Shown: positions 1 through 10,838 of the stretch, in pieces
Layout: each line of letters starts with the position of its first letter
Numbering within the stretch: position 1 is the stretch's first letter
Notes under the pieces: generated by a model
The model's input: the letters and a program-made list of their open reading frames with translations, nothing else
What the model was told of the DNA's origin: nothing
Database searches by the model: none
Position numbers and translations under genes: made by a program
NCBI GenBank assembly: GCA_947247005.1
Contig: OX365953.1
Location: forward strand, 2,547,001 to 2,611,000
Direction: 5' to 3'
DNA: 64,000 bases
Source: Spisula solida
Taxonomy: Eukaryota > Mollusca > Bivalvia > Venerida > Mactridae

Positions 1-283
1 AGTATGTATTCCACTGATAGTAAAATAAGAATTTTACTCAAAAGCCTTGAATACCTTCATACTTTAATATTTTACATCTTATATACCTAGAAGATATACA
101 AAGGGTGGATCCAAAAGTAATGTCACTAGTGCTATAAAATTGTATGCCATAAGATTTGACACAAAGTAACTATAAACATAATTCTATTGGCAATATTATG
201 ATAGCGACGCATTCATGTTCCATACAGTGATATTTGCAGCAGCCCACACATGATGCATAAAGCCAGTTTTCCATGATTCTATT
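1..283. other. Unassigned sequence at left edge
   Basis: A+T-rich sequence with no open frame or recognisable repeat. It probably belongs to the first intron of the minus-strand CASP/CUX1-like gene whose exon 1 is at 14774-14836. Confidence 0.4.
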
Positions 284-735
284 GTACATGTTCCGCTGCG
301 CGCTTCGCATTCATACTTAGAATGTGCAACACGTTTCCACTGCGCGCTCCGCATTCATACTTAGAATGTGCAACACGTATCCACTGCGCGATCCGCATTC
401 ATACTTAGAATGTGCAACACATATCCACTGCGCGATCCGCATTCATACTTAGAATGTGCAACACGTATCCACTGCGCAATCCGCATTCATACTTAGAATG
501 TGCAACACGTATCCACTGCACGCTCTGCATTCATACTTAGAATGTGCATCATGTATCCACTGCGCAATCCGAATTCATACTTAGAATGTGCAACACGTAT
601 CCACTGCGCGATCCGCATTCATACTTAGAATGTGCAACACGTATCCACTGTGCGATCCGCATTCATACTTAGAATGTGCAACACGTTGCCATTGCGCGAT
701 CCGCATTCATACTATAATTGTACAACACATTTTGC
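284..735. repeat. 44-bp tandem repeat array, about 10 copies
   Basis: The unit contains GCATTCATACTTAGAATGTG followed by CAACACGTATCCACTGCGCG and recurs every 44 bp (for example at 306, 350 and 394) to about 735. The last copies are degraded. Units differ by single substitutions, mainly in the CpG-rich segment. 44 is not a multiple of three, so open frames across it are accidental. Confidence 0.9.
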
Positions 736-1392
736 GCGAACCACATTCATACTTTGAATGTGCAAAATTAGAACAATCAATTTTAAAATGTACGTTATAC
801 ATATACACAAACATGGAATAGGGACAATATAAAATCACTTGTAAGAATTTTGCACATATGATGCACGGACACACACACACAGTCATGGAATATTGGCTTT
901 ATATTAATGGTTATGATACACGTCAATGAAGTCCCTTATTTTCTAATAAAGGACCAAGAATCATGAATTCATAAAACCATTCAGGCCTCAATGAATCCAC
1001 TCGTCCCCTCGTCCTGCACACTATTTTCCTTCTTTATTTATATAGCAGGACAATTAAGATTTTGGAGTTTTCTTCTCTGTCTATAAGTATATTGCAGGAC
1101 GAGTGCTATTAAAAATATTTGTTGAGGCCTGCCATTACTTTTGGATCCACCCTCATCATTCATGGAAGAATTAATTTAGGCTAAATAGCACATAATTATG
1201 CAGGGTGTTCAGAAAAAGGTATCAGTAAGAAAGTTAAATATCACTTTTAATTTTTTAATTTTGGAGCGGCTTATTTTGACACTAAGTTGAAGTACTATTA
1301 AAACAAATATACATTGCCACCTATCCTGAGCGACCCTCCATTAAGCAACAATATCTCTTAGCAACATAATCATTTAATTCCATTAGCATAAC
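736..1392. other. No gene seen; intronic A+T-rich sequence
   Basis: Contains a short CA run near 869 and no coding signal on either strand. Confidence 0.4.
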
Positions 1393-1500
1393 TATTAACT
1401 ATACACTTTACCTCTCCAGAGCATCAACCTCTGTACAACAACTGAACTTTATGCTACCCATATTGTTAGCCAAAGGGTGTTCCTCTAGACAGGTTGTTGT
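1393..1500. mobile_element. Degenerate copy of AGAGCAACAACCTCT MITE
   Basis: Carries CCTCTCCAGAGC, then AACCTCTGTACAACAACT, then a reverse-complement partner near CAAAGGGTGTTCCTCTAGAC. The same unit recurs at 3965-4056, 8655-8822, 28604-28795 and 43253-43330, so this is a dispersed palindromic element. Confidence 0.6.
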
Positions 1501-1667
1501 TCTGTTATACATTGCCCTACATATCCATATCACACAATTTTTAATGTTGAGGTACTTTAACCTTTTGCTAATTGAGCCTTTTTCATCATATTACTGTACA
1601 ACACTCCAAGGGAAGTAATCCTGAACCCTATATATATAAAGGCATTGAAGCTCTACATTACCGTATA

Positions 1668-2256
1668 CAGGGTTCCCACAAATTTTCTTAGACAGAATTC
1701 CCTGACTTCTCCCTGATTTTTCCCTGACCACAGAGCAGTTTTCTCTGATTTTTCCCTGACCACAGAGCAGTTTTCCCTGACTTTTCCCTGACCACAGAGC
1801 AGTTTTCCCTGACTTTTCCCCTACCACAGAGCAGTTTTCTCTGACTTTTCCCTGACCACAGAGCAGTTTTCCCTGACTTTTTAGAGCGATCGGGCGACAT
1901 CAGCATCTTTTTGTTGGAGCAAAATATGGCAATAAAACAGAGAAAAGGAGGCTATATTTGCTATATATGGAACAAAACAGTTTCGGTTAGCAGTTTTTAA
2001 GGCTGTTGAATAACATTAATTTAACACTCTTTATAGAAATACTCTGAGCGAACATAACGAGCGTAATGTTTTTCAGTCTTAGGTACTTTCTTCATAGGAA
2101 ATGACACTTAGCGACACTTCAATGAAAAATTCCCTGACTTTTCCCTGACTTTTGCTCAATTTCCAAATTTCCCTGACTAATTTCAAAATTCCCTGACTTT
2201 TCCCTGACCTAGAAAAAATTATGTTTTTCCCTGACTTTTTCCTGACCGTGGGAATC
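1668..2256. mobile_element. Inverted-terminus repeat with internal TTTCCCTGAC repeats (copy 1)
   Basis: Starts CAGGGTTCCCAC and ends near GTGGGAATC, an imperfect inverted repeat. The interior contains many TTTCCCTGAC runs, with a 32-bp unit ending ACCACAGAGCAG repeated about five times at 1720-1880. A second copy lies at 4867-5346 with the better end GTGGGAACCCTG. The CAGGG termini suggest a hAT-type non-autonomous element; flanking GTATA occurs on both sides but is not a clean duplication. Confidence 0.65.
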
Positions 2257-2499
2257 TTAGTATATCTTCGCCCATAAGTCGGGTAAAAGGTGTCAAAAAT
2301 ATTTCAAAAGTTACTTATTCACCATGACCCATGCTTTGATTTCATCATAATAAGGCATAAGTTGTACTTCTTATAAAGGATTTTTTTCAAAATCTGGTTG
2401 ACTTTTTGGAATTTTACCCGACTTATGGGCGAGACCGACTTATGTGCGAGTATATACGGTAGTTGGTTACTTACGCTTGAACATTCAAACTGTAATCTG

Positions 2500-2800
2500 A
2501 AGTAACTAACAAAATTTATCTCAATGCTTCCAAGATGGGCAAGTAGTCTTAGCTGGTCTATATAGTCTGGAGAATTTGACACGACTCTCGGCCTTCTATT
2601 AGCATAATTAAACAGCTGATATATTGTCTATAATTGTTATCCCGGTTGTATGTTTTCGTAAGCGGGAAGTATCAAGAAGACGCTCGAGGTGTAATATCAA
2701 CACAAATCTTAAAGACCGGTATTGCTCGATTTGCTTGCAGAAATTTATATATATATATATTCAACGCAAGAACCTTGTAATATATTCATACATAAAGGTC
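2500..2800 (-). repeat. Dispersed repeat, second copy at 25905-26175
   Basis: The segment around GACTCTCGGCCTTCTATTAG and the TATATA-rich piece ending TTCAACGCAAGAACCTTG recurs in reverse complement at 25955-26130. Boundaries are approximate. No open frame is conserved between the copies. Confidence 0.6.
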
Positions 2801-2809
2801 AGGATAAAG

Positions 2810-3530
2810 TCAAATTCTCTGAGCTATAACACATAAATATTTTACTCTAGCCTGAATGGTTTTGAAGTTTTGATATATTGACTAAAGCTTCCATTAGCTA
2901 ATTATTGATATGAGTTCTGACGATCTTTAATATTTGAAACCTGATTAGAATATCTTATATTCAGATTACAAACAAAGGGCGTAGCTTATAATCTACATAA
3001 AAAATGTGCAAGTTCAAAGAAAGGCGTAGCCTTAAGAAAATATATACATGCTTGAAACATACATTTGATTTAAACACTCCACAGGAGTTCCTGAAGAATC
3101 AGATCTATGCAACATCGAAAATGGAACAGAGGCGGGGTTTATTGTCAATTAAAAATGAAAACCATTCATAACATTTCTGTTTATAAACAATCCATTCATT
3201 GAGTATAGACGATCAGGTTTATATCGGTAGTTGAAAATTCAGAAGATTTATGAGAATGATATCGTAACGATACTTTTAAAATGATAAATCTCCGAAAACC
3301 ATGTCTCGATCATATTTTGTTACTTTGAAGTACGAACAGGCTATATTAATCACACTGACTTATATTTACTTTCATGTGAATTTCGAGGAAAATGCTCATA
3401 AAGAGTCTATTTTTTCAGTGGCATCGGATTAATTGAGCAACTTCACATGGTTTTATGCGTGATTTTTTTGTTAAAAAGTCAAGAATTAAAGATCACTTAA
3501 TAGCTCGATGCACTGTGAAACAATACTTAT
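2810..3530. other. No feature seen
   Basis: A+T-rich intronic-type sequence. I found neither a coding segment nor a repeat with a second copy in this window. Confidence 0.35.
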
Positions 3531-3532
3531 AT

Positions 3533-3955
3533 TAAATAAATATACCAGATTTATATAGCGCCTTTTTCATGCGAATGCACGTTCCAAGGCACTTTACATT
3601 ATTGTGTTGCAGCCACAAGGGCGCAGGTGCATCGTCTACCAGTGCAGATACAGCATGATTTGACCAGAGGGACAGACTGAGAGAAAGCCCCTGAAGGGAG
3701 AGAGAGACATTAGATACAGGCATGTCTGGCGCTGCAGAAGTGTGCCAAGCTCTTATTTCGAACAGACAGACTGGTTCTTTAATGTGCCCGGTGTATAGCA
3801 TCGATACACAGCTTCCTGGCACTTCCTGATACTTTGCAGACCACACGGCCAGATATAGTGGAAAATATTATAAATATTTCAGAAATGTCAAGTTCCGATG
3901 CCAGGGATTGCACCCATGACCTCTGAATTGACATCCCAGTGCCTACCGGCTGTGT
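3533..3955 (-). mobile_element. tRNA-derived SINE, family 1 (copy 1, head degraded)
   Basis: Reverse-oriented SINE of about 425 bp. The tail side (TATACCAGATTTATATAGCG) is at the left and a worn tRNA-like head at the right end. The body includes CCTGAAGGGAGAGAGAGACA and a segment near ATGTGCCCGGTGTATAGCA. Sister copies are at 6948-7372 (minus) and 22138-22560 (plus); the plus copy shows A- and B-box-like sequence. The head here runs directly into an AGAGCAACAACCTCT MITE at 3965. Confidence 0.85.
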
Positions 3956-3964
3956 TACTATAAA

Positions 3965-4056
3965 TGTGACCTCACTAGAGCAACAACCTCTGTACAACAA
4001 TCAAACTTTGTGTTTCCCAAAGGGTCTTGCTATAAAAGAGGTTATACTGTACATGT
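3965..4056. mobile_element. AGAGCAACAACCTCT palindromic MITE
   Basis: Contains AGAGCAACAACCTCTGTACA on the left and a worn partner around GGGTCTTGCTATAAAAGAGG on the right. It belongs to the family at 8655-8822 and 28604-28795. Confidence 0.6.
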
Positions 4057-4866
4057 ATACAATACAAACACAAGTACTTAAATTAATCTCCTAAAGACCT
4101 AGATACAATTAAAACCTCGGTACAACAATCAATTGTTAAAAGTACGAGAAAAGACTAATATTTTATCTCCCTAACTTGACAACCAGCAGTGCATCATTAT
4201 ATCTTATTTCAATAGTACCATCTGATCACCAATCTCGTCAATTTCAATACACACCCTTCGGTTTTACCAATACACATAAAATGGTTACCATGGCAACGGA
4301 AATAACTGTGGCTTAATCAATAGATCAATATTTACAATTCAGGCTTTTATCACCCTTCTTAAGTCCCAAGGTATCGAGATATTATAGTGTAGTATAGCGT
4401 AGTAAATAAAAATCAGAGAAAACTGAATTACAACACTGTCGCGCTATGGCAACCAATATGTTATAGGGGGCATAATCATACAATATCGGGAAAACGATGA
4501 CACAGAAGATCTGATCACTTCGAGGACTGATATAAATGATAAATATCATTGATTTTCAAAATTGTATTGTTCGCTTTAAAGGAAATGCCTCAGGATAATG
4601 GCAACATATTTAAAACATTGATAACAATATAAGATAAAAGTTCAATTGAAAGACAATTATTATACATGAGAGATAGTCTACTGAATAATCAATACTGACC
4701 ATTAGGTCAATACTTAAAACTTACAATATAAAAGGCAATATATGTAACAGGGGGGAGGGGGGGGGTTCTATACTGATACACTTTTTTAAATATATTGTTT
4801 AAGGTGCCACTGCATGGTCATCAATATTTCAGTCATATTATGGAGACTTATTCTGTCACATTCACA
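4057..4866. other. No gene seen; contains a poly-G run
   Basis: A+T-rich sequence with a 9-10 base G run at about 4751-4765. No coding evidence. Confidence 0.4.
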
Positions 4867-5346
4867 CAGGATTCCCACTAATATTCTTACGCAAAATTCC
4901 CTGACTTTTCCCTGACTTTTCCCTGACTTTTCCCTGACTTTTCCCTGACCACACACCAGTTTTCCCTGACATTTTAGAGCGATCTAGTATGGAGACATCT
5001 CTGTTTGGGTAAAATAAGACCATTATAAATAGAGAAAGGAAGTTATATTAGCTTTATATGGAACACAAAAGTTTAAAGTTAGTATTTCTAGAGCTGATCC
5101 TTGACATTAAATTATAGTAAGTTAGAAGTGTCGAGGACGAGCATAGCGAGAGATGATTTTTTCAGTGTTTTTTTTTCCGAAATAGGAATTGGCATTTTTT
5201 GACAGCAATAATAAAGAATTCCCTAACTTTTCCCTGATTTTTGTTAAATATTCAGATTTCCCTGATTAATTAAAAAATTCCCTGACTTTTCCCTGACCTT
5301 GAAAAAATTATGTTTTTCTCTGACTTTTCCCAGACTGTGGGAACCC
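4867..5346. mobile_element. Inverted-terminus repeat with internal TTTCCCTGAC repeats (copy 2)
   Basis: Left end is near CAGGATTCCCAC and right end is GTGGGAACCCTG, with the same internal CCCTGACTTTT repeats and ACCTTGAAAAAATTATG motif as the copy at 1668-2256. TCACAT occurs close to both ends, possibly a worn target duplication. Confidence 0.65.
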
Positions 5347-5396
5347 TGTCACATATAACTGATACATTGTATCCTCAAATTCAAAACTGTGAGGCA

Positions 5397-5603
5397 GTAG
5401 CACCTGGAACTATAGCTATGCCGAGTGTCAAGCAAAGGTAGCACCTGGAACTATATCTATGCCGAGTGTCAAGCAAAGGTAGCACCTGGAACTATATCTA
5501 TGCCGAGTGTCAAGCAAAGGTAGCACCTGGAACTATATCTATGCAGAGTGTCAAGCAAAGGTAGCACCTGGAACTATATCTATGCCGAGTGTCAAGCAAA
5601 GGA
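5397..5603. repeat. 41-bp tandem repeat, 5 copies
   Basis: The unit carries GTAGCACCTGGAACTATATC and TATGCCGAGTGTCAAGCAAA. The period is 41 bp (CACCTGG at 5401, 5442 and so on), and the copies are nearly identical, which suggests recent expansion. Confidence 0.95.
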
Positions 5604-5620
5604 GATTATAATCACAGTAG

Positions 5621-5827
5621 GAATCCCGATACACCGCTTCTCAGTTCCGTGAGAGAATTGTTCTAATTTCATATGACTTAAACGGAACTGAAAACCGTTG
5701 AAACGCTCGGACAGAACTCCGATTTCATGTATCCTGAGTATGTATCCTGAGTGTTACATTGGTTTTCCGAGCCATATGAAAATAGAACAATTCCCTCACA
5801 GAACTGAGAAGCGGTGTATCGGGATTC
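5621..5827. mobile_element. MITE with about 45-bp terminal inverted repeats
   Basis: GAATCCCGATACACCGCTTC at the left is matched by its reverse complement GAAGCGGTGTATCGGGATTC at the right. The inverted homology continues inward through CTCAGTTC and AGAACAATTC. Total length is 207 bp with no coding capacity. It directly follows the 41-bp array. Confidence 0.85.
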
Positions 5828-6947
5828 ATACTGCAATAATGTCAGTACAATTTTTAACCACATAGGTAGATAGGATCCATTAGGTAGTCATTGTACTTCG
5901 CAGAAAAGTTTTGCAATATTGTTATATTAATGTTTGCAGGACTGGTGGTCTTTAACACAGGTTTGACCGCTTCACTTCAAATTAGGAACCCTTTAATTTC
6001 ACTTTGGTTTGCATGCACTTGTCATTTGCAAATAATGGCAAAGGGGCATAAACTCACACTCACCCGTATTTGTCCATCAATTCTGTCCATATATCTAATG
6101 TGTGTGAACATGTTGGTTTCTGATCAACAGCCCTCTATACAAAGGACGAGATGGATTTACTTCTTATACATCTTAGTGTTCTTTCAAAGTACATTCAATT
6201 GTTAAAATGACAGGCCACCATATCTGAAGGAGTTATGGACCTAAGAATATTAAGGCCATATATAGCGGGGCATCCATTTAATTTATTGTCCAACAGGTAC
6301 ATGTATTCTAGATTTATACAGTCGGCGAAGCCAGCTTTAATATTATTCCAATTTTCTTAAATTTTGTCAGAAAACTGCAAACTAGGTTAATGTTCAACTA
6401 TCTAAGTGAGATATAATAATCACATGACTCTGTATTCAATATTTAAATCAATAAAATAATTCCAGCCTCCTGATGATTACTGTGAGTACAGTGTATGTAG
6501 TACATTACAAGTGCATTCAAACTTAAGAATAATACTACTTGCAATTGTTGTACAAGGGCGGATCCAGAGACAGGACTAGGGTCAGAGTGTATAAACAAGT
6601 CAACTTTCAGTTATCGCAATAAGGCGTAAACGTTAAATTGTATAGTCTTCCAAGAGGTCATAGTATTACAGTATTAAGATATCACACATGCTACAAATTG
6701 ATAGGTATATTTTCCCAATAAGTCATACAGTGATAATGGTTTATATGCTGTGAGGGTTTGGAGTTTCGGCAAACATTTCTCCCTGGAATATAATATTGTT
6801 TACTTGAGTTTTTCTGGGCTTCGAGTCTGATCATCATCAGGTCACCCTAATCAGGAAATAATTCAGTTGGAACCCTTAATGAGCAAAATAGATGGTTTGG
6901 CCCCTTCCTGAGAATAAATACTTGCATGGTTAGACCACTGTCCAATG
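5828..6947. other. No feature seen
   Basis: A 104-codon open frame at 5891-6205 has no recognisable similarity, lacks intron-exon context and is read as chance. Confidence 0.35.
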
Positions 6948-7372
6948 AGAAATAAATATACCAGATTTATATAGCGTCCTTTTCATGCGAACGCATGTTC
7001 AAAGGCACTTTACCCATGTTGCAGCCACAAGGGCGCATGTGCATCCTCTACCAGTGCAGATACAGCATGATCTGACCAGAGGGACAGACTGACAGAAAGC
7101 CCCTGAAGGAAGAGAGAAACATTAGATACAGGCATGTCCGGCGCTGCAGAGGTGCGCCTAGCTCTTATTTCGAATAGACAGACTGGTTCTTTAATGTGCC
7201 CGGTGTATAGCACCGATACACAGCTTCCTGGCACTTCCAGATACTTTGCAGACCACACGGCCAGATATAGCGGGAAATGTTATAAATATTTCAGAAATGT
7301 CAAGTTCCGATGCCAGGGATTGAACCCAGGACCTCTGGATTGGCAGCCCAGTGCGTAACCACTGAGCTAAAT
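6948..7372 (-). mobile_element. tRNA-derived SINE, family 1 (copy 2, head intact)
   Basis: Same body as 3533-3955. At the right end the reverse complement of a tRNA-like head is readable, from GGGATTGAACCCAGGACC to CACTGAGCTAAATCCGC, giving A-box (TAGCTCAGTGG) and B-box (GGTTCAATCC) sequences for an internal polymerase III promoter. The short open frames on both strands here are by-products. Confidence 0.85.
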
Positions 7373-7489
7373 CCGCTTATATGCTGGAACAGAACATGCT
7401 GTACATATACACACTGTGTCTACACTCCTTAACCACTGAGGTTAGAGCTGTCATTGATTCAATCTGCGGCTTATCAACGATTCCAATAA

Positions 7490-7862
7490 TATTATATTGG
7501 GCCTAAAATAAAATATTGTTTGTTTCCCCATCCCCTACCTACCTGATAAAAAAGGCCCCTACCCAAAATATTTTATTGCAAAAATTGAAATCATTTTTTT
7601 TTTTGAAAGATTGGGGATGAAAATGTTATTTTTTGTATACAGGCTTGTTTCTTACCATTGCATTTGGTACCTATGTTAAATTTAAGACTTGATGTTCACC
7701 TTAGATTTATTACTAAATTTCATTATTTGTTTGTCTAAGCCAACAACTATCACTCTGAAACAATTACAAAAAATTTTTTTTACCTACCTATCTACCCATT
7801 CTAAATCTCCTCGGGTCGGGAAGGGGAAACCAAGAATATTTTAAGTTTGGCCGTGTAAGCCA
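7490..7862. mobile_element. Inverted-terminus element rich in CCCCTACC
   Basis: Left end GGCCTAAAATAAAATATTG with GTTTCCCC; right end GGGGAAACCAAGAATATTTT followed by AAGTTTGGCC, an imperfect inverted repeat. A related CTACCTACCCA-rich stretch occurs at 27190-27400, and GGCCTAAAATATATTGTTTG recurs at 9708. Non-coding. Confidence 0.55.
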
Positions 7863-8654
7863 TTTTAGACAATATATACTATTGGGTATAGATTCAGCTT
7901 TTGAAAATGATAGCAGCTTCAATTGAAGTTTAGAAGTGACCCATTTGAAAGTTTGTCAACTTCCGTTTAATCTAGAAAAGTGTTTTTGGTTGTTTCAATA
8001 ATTTACCCATTTATCGATATTTAAAAATATGAATTGATAATCGATTGACTAAAAAATATCGTCGATACGACGATACACCTATATCGTTTCTATCGATGAC
8101 AGCATAAACCTACACGCTGCCCGTAGTATGAAATTGTGTCAAAACGTTATACCCAAGGTAAGTGCATCATTTGTCACTAAGAGTATGGCTTGTCAGAGCC
8201 TTCAAGATTGTCACTTAACGTCTTTAGTTCCAAGAATAATCTACAGTGGCTGTCTGTAAAATCTGCAAGGCATGGAACAATCTCTGAACATCTTTAAATC
8301 AGCCCATCATCGGCTGGAAATTCAATCATTTCAACCAAATTTCTATCTCCCTAGACAATCACAGATCGTGTAAAGATTAGACAATCATTGATTTTCCCCG
8401 AAATTTCTGATTTTGACGATTTATGATACACCCCTGAGAAACGGAGATCATTTTCTGAGCTGTCACCAGCGTCCCTGGTGCTGCTGTCTATAAATCTTAA
8501 CAAAAATCGATTTCCAGCCTTATCAATATGCTAACACTGCATCTTAAATATTTAAGATGTTCACAATGTTGTCCGCTTTCAATTTTCGATTCTAAGATTT
8601 TGTAAGAATGTTCAATATTGAGCACAATATTGAGGTCAGGTTATATACTGTACA
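7863..8654. other. No gene; ATCGAT-rich stretch
   Basis: Around 8005-8100 there are repeated ATCGATA/TATCGAC motifs like those in the hAT-type element at 39430-39883, so this may be part of a related element whose ends I could not place. Confidence 0.35.
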
Positions 8655-8822
8655 ACCTTTCCAGAGTGGCCCTCCGTAGAGCAACAACCTCTCCACAGCA
8701 ACACCTACGAAATTTCCCTCGGCTGATATTCACTTTACGTTACACCTCTGTAGAGCAACAACCTCTGAACTGTTAACAGCCAGTATTTGCAGCTCCCAAA
8801 GGGTGTTGCTCTACAGAGGTTG
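8655..8822. mobile_element. AGAGCAACAACCTCT MITE
   Basis: Contains several CCTCYGTAGAGCAACAACCT motifs and ends in GGGTGTTGCTCTACAGAGG, the reverse complement of the left part. Same family as 28604-28795. Confidence 0.7.
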
Positions 8823-8827
8823 AAATT

Positions 8828-9246
8828 TACATTGCTATTGCCGAGCATAGCTTTTATTTGCCAATCAGCTTTCTGCTGAAATATGGCAGTCATACGAGTG
8901 CCTCCAACCGTATTCAGAGCAACAGATAAGCTGCGTATTGGGGTAATTACCCAATTAATTTTCTTAAAAACCCAATAGATTTTGAGAGGAGGGAGTAAGA
9001 AAAAGCAAAGACAATTTGAAATACCCAAATAGAAAAGGATGTTATAGTAAAAAGTAGAACATAAAAGCTTATTTACCCTTTGAGTTTTATTAAATACCCA
9101 ATTAAAATTTGTCAAAACCCAATCAAAATTTAAACTTGGGGGTAAAATACCCAATTGTCTAAAACCTTATCTGTAGCTCTGCGTATTTGAACCTGGGTCA
9201 CCAGATTAGACAGCCAGCGGGCTAACAATTGAGCTACGGTGGCACA
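8828..9246 (-). mobile_element. tRNA-derived SINE, family 2, split by a 267-bp insertion
   Basis: Reverse complement of the intact plus-strand SINE at 28892-29036: the tRNA-like head is at 9182-9246 and the body at 8828-8914. The two parts are separated by 8915-9181, which is flanked by CGTATT on both sides. Confidence 0.85.
8915..9181. mobile_element. TIR element inserted in SINE, 6-bp TSD CGTATT
   Basis: Ends are CAGAGCAACAGATAAG at the left and CTTATCTGTAGCTCTG at the right, an inverted repeat with one mismatch. CGTATT (8909-8914 and 9182-9187) flanks it, and the uninterrupted SINE at 28892-29036 shows the pre-insertion sequence. It is too short to encode a transposase. Confidence 0.85.
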
Positions 9247-10542
9247 CAGTTTATAGTTTTAAACCAAAACCTTACTGTACTGAATCTATAGTCTAGTATA
9301 CGACCACAGGGTGTGTGCGGGTCAATACATTTTACCAGGTATTAAGTAGAATATTTAATGCAGTCTGGCCATTACACTGAAAGGTACAATTGTTTTATGG
9401 AACAATTCAAGCCTTAGAGCAAGAACTGAGTAAAACAAGCACCCGAGTCAGTGATTTTTCTCTACAACTCTTGAAAATGCTTTCTTCTTCTAAATGTAAA
9501 GATAATCATTACATTACAAGTATGTGTCTCATACATACATATTTATATTATACCATATATGTAAGTTAATGTAACACATATACTGCAACTTTCCTGAATG
9601 TTCGACATCTAATGATCACTTGAAACCAAACACGACAGGTCACCTTAAGAATCTGAACAGTAGAAAAATCTATTTAACTATACAATGAATCAGGCTATCA
9701 GCTTATAAGGCCTAAAATATATTGTTTGTTTCACGTTTCATGCTTAAGCTGAAACATTCAGTTAAGGAAGGTTGGGAATTATGTTTTAAAAACATTACTT
9801 TTATTTATCAAGTGATATTTCTTTATAATGATCTCATGGTTACATCACATTGTACTTATCTAATTGTGGTCCACATGAAGAAAGACAAGGTTTCATGGGA
9901 GGGGCCCTGTCCCCCCACCCTCTCTCTAAAGTCTCACTTCATTTATAAAGGTCTGGGTATTATCAGGTCTGGTTCAATCAGCAGGAGCCTGTTGCCTAAG
10001 CAAACTGCTACCAAAATAGCGCTATTAATCTCTTTCCTACGTCTATGCCACAACACATGATACAATACCGTTTCTCAGCACTTTCCAGCTAGGTCGGCAC
10101 TTTCGTGGGCAACAGACTGTTCTGTAGCGCTCAATGTGCATCAGTCTGCAACTGCAAATGTTTTCACTATGTAAGCTACTTAGCGCAATTTTGAAGCAGA
10201 GTGCCAATGGGCCACAGGTGTCCGAATAGTTGGATTAGTGACTCCATATCAATGAAATAATGTTGAAGCAACTTTAGACAACCCCCCCCCCCCCCTCCCC
10301 GAACATCCACCCACACCACAAAACAAAGTAAGACACGGAATACATGTAAATCTATGTCTGAAGCAATGATGTGTTTGTATCACTGATTTATCAAAAGTTT
10401 AACTTATTTGCAACTTTTATTACATCAAGAGTGTTTGAAAATTTAATGATGATAAATATGAAGTTGATTTATTTTATGTTTTATAAATAATTGATACTAA
10501 ATAAGCCAATTCTATAATACATAATCTAAGTAAACAAGACTG
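9247..10542. other. No gene seen; poly-C run at about 10266-10290
   Basis: An open frame of 112 codons at 9722-10060 shows no family motif. A C-rich run (12-15 C) lies near 10271. Nothing else recognisable. Confidence 0.4.
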
Positions 10543-10838
10543 CATTCAATAAACGCTTATGCCCCCTGTGGAAGCCTTGTCCATAAATAAGTCTATGTCC
10601 AAAATTAGGTCAAGGTGAAGGTCAAAATGGGGTCAGGTGATACAGGTGTGTGGAGAGTGTTCATATACAACATCCATGCAAGTTTGGAAGCTTTGAAGCA
10701 AGCCATAAAGATGCTAGAAGAAACGGTCAATTTGGGTTAACCAGGACGGACGGACGAACGGACGGACGAACGGACGGACGAACGGACGGACAGGTGAATC
10801 ACTATATGCCTCCCGATCTATCGATACGGGGGCATAAA
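10543..10838 (-). mobile_element. GCATAAGCGTTTATTGAACG-type dispersed element (minus copy)
   Basis: Reverse-oriented copy of the family seen at 22645-22952, 44006-44789 and 49698-49972. It starts with AAGACTGCATTCAATAAACG, has an internal GACGGACGAACG microsatellite at about 10743-10790 and ends CGATACGGGGGCATAAAAA. GCCCCC/GGGGGCATA form a short subterminal inverted repeat. Non-coding. Confidence 0.85.

Noticed and set aside
284..735. CRISPR-like array
   Set aside because: Units are contiguous tandem repeats without unique spacers, and the context is eukaryotic.
1591..1906. Repeat proteins from the CCCTGAC stretch
   Set aside because: Simple read-through of 32-bp repeats in a dispersed element.
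5891..6205. 104-codon plus-strand open frame as a gene
   Set aside because: No recognisable family, no flanking exons, and composition like the surrounding intron.
8735..9154. 139-codon minus-strand open frame
   Set aside because: It runs through a MITE, a SINE and the TIR element inserted in it, so it is chimeric.
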